The translations under genes and the position numbers were made by a program. A stretch of 64,000 nucleotides of DNA. It comes from Arenibacter troitsensis. GTDB lineage: Bacteria > Bacteroidota > Bacteroidia > Flavobacteriales > Flavobacteriaceae. Position 1 is the first letter of the stretch, and each line of letters begins with the position of its first letter. Where the stretch lies: assembly GCF_900177645.1 (NCBI RefSeq), contig NZ_FXAO01000013.1, positions 1-64,000 of the forward strand, given 5' to 3'. This document shows, in pieces, positions 1 to 6,998 of the stretch. Below the pieces are notes generated by a model. It was given only the letters and a program-made list of their open reading frames with translations. It made no database searches and had not been told where the DNA came from.

Positions 1-174
1 ATTAATCCAAATTTCTCTGGGCTATTCCCCAGTACAGGGCAGATTCTATACGCGTTGCGCACCCGTGCGCCGGTCGCCGGCGGATAAGCAAGCTTATCCC
101 CGCTGCCCCTCGACTTGCATGTGTTAGGCCTGCCGCTAGCGTTCATCCTGAGCCAGGATCAAACTCTTCATCGT
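1..174 (-). rRNA. 16S ribosomal RNA, 5' end only
   Basis: Read on the minus strand, 167-157 gives AGAGTTTGATC, the universal 5' signature of 16S rRNA, followed by the conserved run through CTGGCTCAG, GAACGCTAGC and CATGCAAGTCGAG. The mature 5' end is placed about 7 bases before AGAGTTTG, near 174, by analogy with E. coli. The gene continues leftward out of the window, so only about 174 bases of roughly 1,500 are present. The hypervariable stretch near 60-110 has the form usual in Flavobacteriaceae. It is transcribed leftward from the tandem promoters at 344-373 and 493-522. Confidence 0.97.
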
Positions 175-343
175 TGATTCTTATATAAATTCGATCAACC
201 CATAAAAGCTGTTTCCCGGCCCGTTATTTCGATTTCTTTTTCTGCACCACATCCCCGTTCCCAGGAATGTGGCACGCTGTCTTTACAATATATCAATGAA
301 CTTCTTTACTTCCTTTCGTTCGCCCTGTCTCCCAAAGCGGCTG

Positions 344-373
344 CAAATGTACAGCCTTTTTTTAATCCGCCAA
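344..373 (-). promoter_or_regulatory. rRNA operon promoter P2 (16S-proximal)
   Basis: On the minus strand TTG (373-371) is followed by 19 bases and TACATTTG (351-344), an exact match to the Bacteroidota sigma-A consensus TTG / TAnnTTTG. Predicted transcription start is near 337, about 160 bases before the 16S gene. The spacer is almost the same as that of the promoter at 493-522 (GCGGATT followed by an A tract and GG), so the two look like a duplicated pair. Confidence 0.8.
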
Positions 374-492
374 GCTTTTTTGAAAAAATATTTTTTTTCT
401 TTTGGAAGCCCGGCAACGGAAACAAAACTATATGAACGTGGCGCTCCCAACGCCCCTTCCGCCGACTCCGTGATTCCTTCGTTAGCGGGGTG

Positions 493-522
493 CAAATCTA
501 CCACCCTTTTTTAAATCCGCAA
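493..522 (-). promoter_or_regulatory. rRNA operon promoter P1 (16S-distal)
   Basis: On the minus strand TTG (522-520), 19 bases, TAGATTTG (500-493), exact to the Bacteroidota consensus. It lies 149 bases upstream of P2 with matching spacing and a matching A-rich spacer. The rest of 175-826 holds no convincing gene: it contains the rRNA leader, these promoters, and the rightward thrS promoter at its far end. Short open frames across 269-761 have no family resemblance. Confidence 0.8.
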
Positions 523-807
523 GGGTTTTTCAAAACTTTTTTTGCCTTTTTTTAAGGGCAACGCACAACACCCTGTCAACAAGCATATTGCGACAGGGAC
601 CTCCCGCGAAAAAGGGAAAACAATTTAACGCTTTTTCCAACAACCACAAAAAAAAGACACGTTAAAATTACAGCGGAAAGCGTTAGGGGGCGGAGCGGCA
701 TCCCCGAAGCAGGGCAAGGGATACAGCGGAGCACCCGGCCCGACAATGGAGGGAACGCCAAACGACTATCCTATATATGTATAAGTATAAAATCGTTCCT
801 ATATATA

Positions 808-838
808 TTGCCAACATAAATACTAGATGTTATCTTTG
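808..838 (+). promoter_or_regulatory. thrS operon promoter
   Basis: TTG (808-810), 20 bases, TATCTTTG (831-838) matches the Bacteroidota promoter exactly. The expected transcription start is about 843-846, which is downstream of the ATG at 827 and upstream of the ATG at 863. The promoter therefore decides the thrS start in favour of 863. It should drive thrS-infC-rpmI-rplT, since I see no terminator until 4145. Confidence 0.75.
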
Positions 839-862
839 CACACTTATTACGACAAAAAAAGC

Positions 863-2803
863 ATGATCAAAATAACTTTACCAGACGGGAGCGTTAGGGA
901 ATATGCTGAAGGTACAACCCCTTTAGCGGTAGCCAAAAGCATAAGCGAAGGCTTGGCACGAAATATTATTTCAGCAAAATTCAACGGAGTTACCGTTGAA
1001 ACCGTAACACCTTTAAAGGAAGATGGATCCCTTATCCTCTACAGCTGGAACGACAAGGAAGGCAAAACCGCATTCTGGCATTCTACCTCCCACGTTGTGG
1101 CCCAGGCTCTGGAAGAACTGTACCCCGGTGTAAAACTTACCATAGGACCAGCCATTGATAACGGTTTTTATTATGATGTAGATTTGGCGGAGGGCTCTAT
1201 TTCTGAAAAAGACTTTCCGGAGATTGAGAAAAAAGCACTGGAAATTGCCAGGGGAAAACACGATTTTAAAATGCGATCCGCTACCAAGGCAGAGGCATTG
1301 GAACTATACAGATCACAAGGTAACCAATATAAGGTAGAACTTATAGAAAATCTGGAAGACGGTACCATTACCTTTTGTGACCATGACACCTTCACCGATC
1401 TATGTAGAGGAGGACACATACCCAACACAGGTATTATAAAGGCCATTAAAATATTAAGTGTAGCCGGTGCCTATTGGAGAGGGAATGAAAAAAACAATCA
1501 GTTGACCAGGGTATACGGTATTTCCTTTCCCAAACAGAAAGAACTTACAGAGTATCTGGAACTATTGGAAGAGGCAAAAAAAAGGGACCATAGGAAACTG
1601 GGCAAGGAATTGGAACTTTTCACCTTCTCCCAAAAAGTAGGGCAAGGTCTCCCCTTATGGCTTCCAAAGGGAGCGGCTCTGCGGGAGCGATTGGAGAACT
1701 TTTTAAAGAAGGCTCAGAAGAAAGCCGGATACGAGATGGTGGTTACCCCACATATAGGACAAAAGGAACTTTATGTTACTTCTGGACATTATGCCAAATA
1801 CGGAGAAGACAGTTTTCAACCCATAAAAACTCCAAAAGAAGATGAGGAGTTCTTGTTGAAGCCAATGAACTGTCCACATCACTGTGAAATATACAACACC
1901 AAGCCATTTAGCTACAGGGAACTTCCAAAAAGATATGCAGAATTCGGAACTGTTTACCGTTATGAACAGAGTGGAGAATTGCACGGCCTTACCAGGGTAC
2001 GTGGCTTTACTCAGGATGACGCGCACATTTTCTGTACTCCCGATCAATTGGCGGATGAATTTAAGAACGTTATCGACCTAACCCTTTATGTATTGGGATC
2101 ATTGGGCTTTGGTAATTTTACGGCCCAAGTATCCGTAAGGGATCTGGAAAAACCGGAGAAGTATATCGGTTCTATTGAAAACTGGGAAAAGGCGGAAAAT
2201 GCCATTATAAACGCCGCTAAGGAAAAAGGTCTTGATTTTGTTATAGAAAGTGGTGAAGCCGCTTTTTATGGTCCAAAGTTGGATTTTATGGTAAAAGACG
2301 CACTTGGAAGGAACTGGCAATTGGGAACCATCCAGGTGGACTACAATTTACCAGAGCGATTTGACCTTACCTATAAAGGTAGCGACAATGAACTGCACAG
2401 ACCCGTTATGATCCACAGGGCCCCTTTCGGAAGTATGGAACGATTTATAGCTTTATTACTGGAACATACCGGTGGAAATTTCCCCCTTTGGCTGATGCCA
2501 GAGCAAGCTATAATCCTCCCTGTCAGCGAAAAACATGAAATATATGCCCAAAAAGTTTTAAATTCCTTGGAAAATAACGACATTCGCGCCCTCATTGACA
2601 ACCGAAATGAAACGGTTGGCAAAAAAATACGTGAAGCAGAGATGAATAAAATACCATTTATGCTGATCGTAGGGGAGAATGAAGAAAAAGAGGAAACCAT
2701 TTCCATTAGGAGGCACGGCGGTGAAGATTTAGGTGCCATCTCCGTAAATGCCTTTACCGACTTGGTAATAAATGAAATAAACAGTACCTTAAAGTCGTTT
2801 TAA
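863..2803 (+). CDS. thrS: Threonine--tRNA ligase
   Basis: Cytoplasmic class II aminoacyl-tRNA synthetase that charges tRNA-Thr. From the ATG at 863 it has 646 residues, the usual length. An N-terminal TGS domain (about 1-60) is followed by the editing domain, with HSTSH and later CRGGH supplying the His/Cys residues of the threonyl/alanyl second additional domain. The catalytic core has the zinc-ligand segments MNCPHH, QDDAHIF and MIHRAPFGS, and an anticodon-binding domain ends the protein. An in-frame ATG at 827 would add 12 residues unrelated to the TGS start and lies within the promoter, so I reject it. First gene of the thrS-infC-rpmI-rplT operon. Confidence 0.98.
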   Translation: MIKITLPDGSVREYAEGTTPLAVAKSISEGLARNIISAKFNGVTVETVTPLKEDGSLILYSWNDKEGKTAFWHSTSHVVAQALEELYPGVKLTIGPAIDNGFYYDVDLAEGSISEKDFPEIEKKALEIARGKHDFKMRSATKAEALELYRSQGNQYKVELIENLEDGTITFCDHDTFTDLCRGGHIPNTGIIKAIKILSVAGAYWRGNEKNNQLTRVYGISFPKQKELTEYLELLEEAKKRDHRKLGKELELFTFSQKVGQGLPLWLPKGAALRERLENFLKKAQKKAGYEMVVTPHIGQKELYVTSGHYAKYGEDSFQPIKTPKEDEEFLLKPMNCPHHCEIYNTKPFSYRELPKRYAEFGTVYRYEQSGELHGLTRVRGFTQDDAHIFCTPDQLADEFKNVIDLTLYVLGSLGFGNFTAQVSVRDLEKPEKYIGSIENWEKAENAIINAAKEKGLDFVIESGEAAFYGPKLDFMVKDALGRNWQLGTIQVDYNLPERFDLTYKGSDNELHRPVMIHRAPFGSMERFIALLLEHTGGNFPLWLMPEQAIILPVSEKHEIYAQKVLNSLENNDIRALIDNRNETVGKKIREAEMNKIPFMLIVGENEEKEETISIRRHGGEDLGAISVNAFTDLVINEINSTLKSF

Positions 2804-2831
2804 AAAAAAGTTTAACTAAAAATATTACGTC

Positions 2832-3386
2832 ATAGCAATTAGAAAAAGATTTAGACCCCAACCTAGGAGGGAAAACAAAAACCCTCACAACATCAATGAA
2901 AGTATTTCATCGCCCAAGGTTAGGTTGGTTGGCGACAATGTAGAAGTAGGTGTATATAGCACCCGTGAAGCCTTGGCCAAAGCGGAAGAACTGGAATTGG
3001 ACTTAGTGGAGATTTCCCCTAAAGCAGATCCCCCAGTGTGTAAAATTATAGATTACAAGAAATTCCTTTACGAGCAAAAGAAAAGGGAAAAGGTCATGAA
3101 GGCCAAAGCCACCAAAGTAATCGTAAAAGAAATAAGGTTTGGTCCACAAACGGATGATCACGATTATGAATTTAAGAAGAAGCACGCAGAAAAATTCTTA
3201 AAAGATGGTGCCAAGCTAAAGGCCTATGTATTTTTCAAAGGTCGTTCCATTGTTTATAAGGACCAAGGAGAGATACTATTACTTAAGTTGGCATCCGAGT
3301 TGGAAGATTTGGGCAAAGTGGAACAAATGCCAAAACTGGAGGGTAAACGTATGACCATGTTCATTGCCCCAAAAACAAAAAAATAA
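2832..3386 (+). CDS. infC: Translation initiation factor IF-3, probable ATA start
   Basis: IF-3 binds the 30S subunit and checks start-codon/initiator-tRNA pairing. The first usual start codon in frame (TTG 2925) falls inside the conserved N domain. Reading upstream in frame gives a conserved IF-3 N-terminus ([30 protein letters not shown]) until a stop at 2817. No ATG, GTG or TTG lies between that stop and AIRKRF. Family proteins begin MAIR, which places the start at ATA 2832; ATT 2838 is the alternative. Non-canonical starts (AUU in E. coli) let IF-3 repress its own synthesis, and the same is likely here. From 2832 it has 184 residues. It lies 28 bases after thrS. Confidence 0.9.
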   Translation: MAIRKRFRPQPRRENKNPHNINESISSPKVRLVGDNVEVGVYSTREALAKAEELELDLVEISPKADPPVCKIIDYKKFLYEQKKREKVMKAKATKVIVKEIRFGPQTDDHDYEFKKKHAEKFLKDGAKLKAYVFFKGRSIVYKDQGEILLLKLASELEDLGKVEQMPKLEGKRMTMFIAPKTKK

Positions 3387-3480
3387 CCTATGCCTTTTGG
3401 CTTTGGTTGCAAAAATAAAAATGCTAAAAGTGTTTTAGCATAAAGATAGTAAGCGAGATAAATTAATAAATAGGAAGAAA

Positions 3481-3678
3481 ATGCCTAAACAGAAAACAAA
3501 ATCCAGTGCCAAAAAGCGATTTAAGCTTACCGGTAGTGGTAAAATTAAAAGAAAGCACGCCTTTAAAAGCCATATTCTAACGAAGAAGTCTAAAAAGCGT
3601 AAGCTAGCGTTAACCCACTCTGCACTAGTGCACGAGGCGGATGTTAACAGTATTAAGGAACAATTGCGTTTAAAGTAA
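3481..3678 (+). CDS. rpmI: 50S ribosomal protein L35
   Basis: A 65-residue, very basic protein of the large ribosomal subunit. It starts [21 protein letters not shown], the family N-terminus, and keeps the central [15 protein letters not shown] segment. It lies 94 bases after infC and 89 bases before rplT, in the infC-rpmI-rplT order found across bacteria. In other bacteria L20 represses this unit through leader RNA; the infC-rpmI gap contains a short repeat (AAAATGCTAAAAGTGTTTTAGCAT, arms at 3418-3442) that could take part, but this is unproven. Confidence 0.97.
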   Translation: MPKQKTKSSAKKRFKLTGSGKIKRKHAFKSHILTKKSKKRKLALTHSALVHEADVNSIKEQLRLK

Positions 3679-3767
3679 TCGTTCCAACGGTAATTATTAA
3701 CCCTGGAGTTAGGCAGTAAAAGTATTCTACATTAAAGGATCGCCTACTACAAAAAACAATTAAAATT

Positions 3768-4112
3768 ATGCCAAGATCAGTAAATTCAGTTGCTTCCAGA
3801 GCCAGAAGAAAAAAGGTAATGAAGCAGGCCAAAGGATACTTTGGAAGACGTAAAAACGTTTGGACAGTAGCCAAAAATGCGGTTGAAAAAGCAATGCTAT
3901 ATGCTTATAGAGACCGTAGAAACAAGAAAAGAAATTTCCGTTCCCTATGGATTACCCGTATTAATGCTGGTGCCAGATTGCACGGAATGTCCTATTCCCA
4001 GTTTATGGGCAAGGTAAAAGCCAACAACATAGAGCTAAACCGTAAGGTATTGGCGGATTTGGCCATGAACCACCCAGAGGCTTTCAAGGCTATTGTGAAC
4101 AAAGTAAAATAA
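3768..4112 (+). CDS. rplT: 50S ribosomal protein L20
   Basis: A 114-residue large-subunit assembly protein that binds 23S rRNA early. It begins [20 protein letters not shown] and continues with the conserved [12 protein letters not shown] and [11 protein letters not shown] segments and the C-terminal [16 protein letters not shown]. Length and motifs are normal. It is the last gene of the thrS operon and is followed at once by a strong terminator. L20 is the known autoregulator of rpmI-rplT in several bacteria, so feedback control is possible. Confidence 0.97.
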   Translation: MPRSVNSVASRARRKKVMKQAKGYFGRRKNVWTVAKNAVEKAMLYAYRDRRNKKRNFRSLWITRINAGARLHGMSYSQFMGKVKANNIELNRKVLADLAMNHPEAFKAIVNKVK

Positions 4113-4144
4113 ATTAATAAACTTATCTCGCTTATAAGAAAAAT

Positions 4145-4172
4145 ACCTGTTCCAATTGGAACAGGTTTTTTT
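4145..4172 (+). terminator. Rho-independent terminator after rplT
   Basis: ACCTGTTCC, loop AATT, GGAACAGGT, then eight T. A perfect 9-bp stem placed 33 bases after the rplT stop closes the thrS operon. Confidence 0.92.
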
Positions 4173-4222
4173 TATACCCAGTTAGTGCTCTTCAGGAATC
4201 TCCAACTCTAAACCAACTAGTG

Positions 4223-4495
4223 TCAAGTTGTTTTTATTTTACTGATGGCGGCCTTAAATTCTTCCCAGTCTATCAACTCATCGCCAGATTTATCATAACC
4301 TTCTATAAGCTTGGAAGAAACAATTCCTCGCAAAAAACCACTTATTTCCGCCTTTTTTAACAATTCGACAATCTCGCTTTTTTTGAGTTTTCCATCACCA
4401 TCTTCATCAAAAAAATTATAAGCCTCCTCTGGAGTTTCAAATTTATTGGTGATTAGGATCTGTATTTTATCCAAAATCATATCCTTTGTAGCCAT
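4223..4495 (-). CDS. Small EF-hand calcium-binding protein
   Basis: A 90-residue acidic protein with no signal peptide, so probably cytoplasmic. It has two EF-hand loops: DEDGDGKLKKSE (about 29-40), a near-perfect canonical 12-residue loop, and DKSGDELIDWEE (about 68-79), which keeps the acidic ligands at positions 1, 3, 5 and 12 but has Glu instead of Gly at position 6. The pairing resembles a minimal calmodulin-like domain. It stands alone, convergent with the rplT terminator and 54 bases beyond yjbQ on the same strand. Target and function are unknown. Confidence 0.85.
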   Translation of the reverse strand: MATKDMILDKIQILITNKFETPEEAYNFFDEDGDGKLKKSEIVELLKKAEISGFLRGIVSSKLIEGYDKSGDELIDWEEFKAAISKIKTT

Positions 4496-4549
4496 ATCCT
4501 ATTCATTAAAATTTATATGACTCTAATTTACTAAATAAAATGCAGTTGC

Positions 4550-4972
4550 CTAAACTCCAAAATAGCTTATTACCAAATTACGGCCACTGGCATTATTCCT
4601 GTGTTCGCACAAATAAATACCCTGCCAAATTCCCAAATTCAATTTTCCATTGCTAATGGGTATCTGTACGGAAGCTCCCATCAAAGAGGATTTTATATGG
4701 GCAGGCATGTCGTCCGAACCTTCGTAATCATGAAGGTAATAGGGCGCGTTTTCCGGAACCATAATATTCATGTGACTTTCAAAATCGGACCTAACAGTGG
4801 AATCCGCATTCTCATTTATGGTAAGGCTTGCCGATGTATGCTTTATGAACACCTGCATCATGCCAGTTTGAATCCTTTTTAAATGTGGAAGGTGGTCCAG
4901 GATGGTGTGCGTTATTAAATGAAAGCCCCTACTATAAGCCTTTAAACGTAATTCTTCTTGATAAAACAGCAT
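4550..4972 (-). CDS. YjbQ / UPF0047 family protein
   Basis: A 140-residue member of the YjbQ (UPF0047) family, some of which show a weak thiamine-phosphate synthase activity; the true role is unsettled. It carries the family core HTSASLTINENAD, the central FESHMNIMVPE and DDMPAHIKSS segments, and the C-terminal LNLGIWQGIYLCEHR, all of which line the metal-binding pocket. The open frame extends to 4999, but the start at 4972 (MLFYQEELRLKAYSRGFHL) matches the family N-terminus better. No signal peptide. Confidence 0.9.
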   Translation of the reverse strand: MLFYQEELRLKAYSRGFHLITHTILDHLPHLKRIQTGMMQVFIKHTSASLTINENADSTVRSDFESHMNIMVPENAPYYLHDYEGSDDMPAHIKSSLMGASVQIPISNGKLNLGIWQGIYLCEHRNNASGRNLVISYFGV

Positions 4973-5090
4973 AACGATTGGTATTTGGAATTTATTCAAA
5001 TTTCGATAAATATTAAGAAATGTGAAACTTTACACAAGAAGGCCATTAAATAAGCCAATATCAAATACCTTTGCAACTTAATTTATTTGA

Positions 5091-5891
5091 ATGGATTTAT
5101 CACAGGTAAAAATGGTGGTCTCCGATATGGACGGCACCCTATTGAACTCCAAGCATGAAGTAAGCAACAAATTCTTTAAATTATTCGAAGAATTAAAAAA
5201 ACGCGACATTAGGTTTGTTGCAGCAAGTGGGCGGCAATATAACAGTATTGTGGAAAAACTGGATGCCATTAAAGATGATATCATAGTTGTGGCGGAGAAT
5301 GGAGCTTTTGTTAAAAAGCAAGACCAGGAATTGCTGGCTACCCCTTTGAACCAAAATACTATTAAAAGCACTATAGAACTTTTAAAGAACGTGGAGGGTA
5401 TACATCCCGTGCTATGCGGAAAGAACAATGCCTACATCAATGGAAATTCCGACGATTTTGTAAGTAAATTGAGGGAATATTATTCCGAGTTTAGTATACT
5501 AAACGACATTGCCTCCTTTGATGGCGAGGTCCTGAAAATAGCCATATACCATTTTGAAAGTTCGGAAAAGCATATCTATCCTTTGGTAAATCATCTAGAA
5601 TCCGAATTAAAAGTAAAAGTTTCCGGGGAGAATTGGCTGGATATTTCCCATATGAACGCCAACAAAGGTTACGCGCTTCAACACATTCAAGAAAAGTTCG
5701 GAATAAGCAGACAGGAAACCATGGTTTTTGGAGATTATAACAACGACCTGGAAATGTTGGCAATGGCCGATTATAGTTTTGCGATGGCCAATGCCCATCC
5801 CAATGTAAAACAAGCGGCTAAATACCGAGCCGATAGTAATGATAATAATGGAGTGGAAAAAATATTGGAATTAATGCTTGCACAAACCTAA
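5091..5891 (+). CDS. HAD superfamily phosphatase, Cof type
   Basis: A 266-residue Cof-type HAD hydrolase (class IIB cap), a cytoplasmic phosphatase family acting on sugar phosphates and nucleotide cofactors. Motif I is D12-M-D14-GTLLNS with the nucleophile and acid Asp, motif II is ASGRQY, and motif IV is GDYNNDLEML followed by ANAHPNVKQAA. A TACCTTTG element at 5066-5073 fits a promoter -7 box, though no TTG sits at the right distance. A second Cof-type protein lies at 62695. Substrate cannot be predicted. Confidence 0.93.
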   Translation: MDLSQVKMVVSDMDGTLLNSKHEVSNKFFKLFEELKKRDIRFVAASGRQYNSIVEKLDAIKDDIIVVAENGAFVKKQDQELLATPLNQNTIKSTIELLKNVEGIHPVLCGKNNAYINGNSDDFVSKLREYYSEFSILNDIASFDGEVLKIAIYHFESSEKHIYPLVNHLESELKVKVSGENWLDISHMNANKGYALQHIQEKFGISRQETMVFGDYNNDLEMLAMADYSFAMANAHPNVKQAAKYRADSNDNNGVEKILELMLAQT

Positions 5892-5904
5892 TATGTACTA
5901 CCAA

Positions 5905-6927
5905 TTATGGATCCATACCCAACAAGACACTAGGTAGGTATCCCATGTTCTTTTTGAATGCCACAGTAAAATGTTGAGGGTTGGAATACCCTACTTCATA
6001 AGAAGCTTGGGCAATAGTATAATTATCCTCAAGAATCAAAGCTTTGGCCTTTTGCATTCGCAAACTGGTTATAAACTTAAAAATAGTAGTATTGTGGACC
6101 TTCTTAAAGTAACTTTTTAACTTTGTTGTATTGTATCCTGCTACTGCAGACAATTCCTTAATAGTCAATGGTTTCTTTAAGTGGGTCTCGATATAGTGAA
6201 CCAAATTTTCAATAGTTTCATAATCCGATGCCGACAAGGACTCCTCCCTCTTCCTACTAATATGTGCTTCTTGTCCTATAAACAGATCAATAAGCAACAA
6301 TCTTATTTTAGATTCCAGATAGTGGACCTTGGCATTACTTGTTAAACTACAATTCAAAATCTCACTAATCGCTACATGCAACGGCATGGTTATCGGCTTC
6401 GCTGCGCTCCAAAAACCAAGTGCAGCGTTGTAAGCGAACATTTTGTTATCCGCATTATATTCTTTACCCAACAATTCCTCCAAAAATTCTCCCTTGAAAA
6501 ATATTTCCAAGGCTTCATAATTTGCTCCAATCAGTTTCTGGTCAAAAAGGTCCTTGGACCAGTGAACAATGTTATAAGAACCAGAAGGTATAACCAAATT
6601 AAATGAATCCTTACGACGCTTGCACTCATAGGATCCTTGTATTATAAAATGAATCCCAATATAGGAATCTTGACCTTTTACCTCTTCCACAAATTCATCG
6701 GTTAGGGACAATTTACGTATAAGGATCATGGCCTTATCCGTTCTAATTTCTTCTTGCCACCCTCCTATTTTACCCTTAAGTTCGTCCGAAATAAAAGCAC
6801 TGGTAGATTTTTCCAATACAATTTGGTCTGCTTCCTTATTGGTAAGTGTACACCTTCTTACATTCCAAAGCCCAATATTCGTCTCTTCTTTATTCGTCAC
6901 TAATAATTCCTTTCTCGTTAGTCCCAA
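5905..6927 (-). CDS. AraC-family regulator, PchR-like, of the adjacent TonB receptor
   Basis: A 340-residue protein with a C-terminal AraC/XylS double helix-turn-helix (about 240-340: LTIKELSAVAGYNTTKLKSYFKK, split as two segments, then YTIAQASYEVGYSNPQHFTVAFKK). The N-terminal 230 residues are an effector or dimerisation domain without a clear cupin signature. AraC proteins of this layout next to TonB receptors are often labelled PchR-like, after the ferric-pyochelin regulator. It is divergent from the receptor gene across a 71-bp gap, so it likely senses the imported ligand and controls the receptor. Effector unknown. Confidence 0.88.
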   Translation of the reverse strand: MGLTRKELLVTNKEETNIGLWNVRRCTLTNKEADQIVLEKSTSAFISDELKGKIGGWQEEIRTDKAMILIRKLSLTDEFVEEVKGQDSYIGIHFIIQGSYECKRRKDSFNLVIPSGSYNIVHWSKDLFDQKLIGANYEALEIFFKGEFLEELLGKEYNADNKMFAYNAALGFWSAAKPITMPLHVAISEILNCSLTSNAKVHYLESKIRLLLIDLFIGQEAHISRKREESLSASDYETIENLVHYIETHLKKPLTIKELSAVAGYNTTKLKSYFKKVHNTTIFKFITSLRMQKAKALILEDNYTIAQASYEVGYSNPQHFTVAFKKNMGYLPSVLLGMDP

Positions 6928-6941
6928 CTGAAAACATAATT

Positions 6942-6957
6942 TAGATTTGCAAAGTTA
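6942..6957. promoter_or_regulatory. Face-to-face -7 elements between the AraC regulator and the TonB receptor
   Basis: TAGATTTG (6942-6949, rightward) abuts CAAAGTTA (6950-6957), which is TAACTTTG leftward. Both match the TAnnTTTG consensus and together form a near-symmetric 16-bp element. Predicted transcripts start near 6956 (receptor) and 6943 (regulator), so the two polymerases would compete for the same DNA. Neither has a good TTG at the right distance, as expected for promoters that need an activator. Confidence 0.5.
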
Positions 6958-6998
6958 TTTATTTAGACTAAATCTTAATAAAAATAACCAAATATTTA

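Noticed and set aside
423..450. A third rRNA promoter (TAGTTTTG at 430-423)
   Set aside because: The -7 box matches, but the nearest TTG is only 17 bases away and the spacer does not resemble P1 or P2.
269..761. Short open frames on both strands ahead of the 16S gene
   Set aside because: They overlap the tandem rRNA promoters and leader, overlap each other on both strands, and show no family features.
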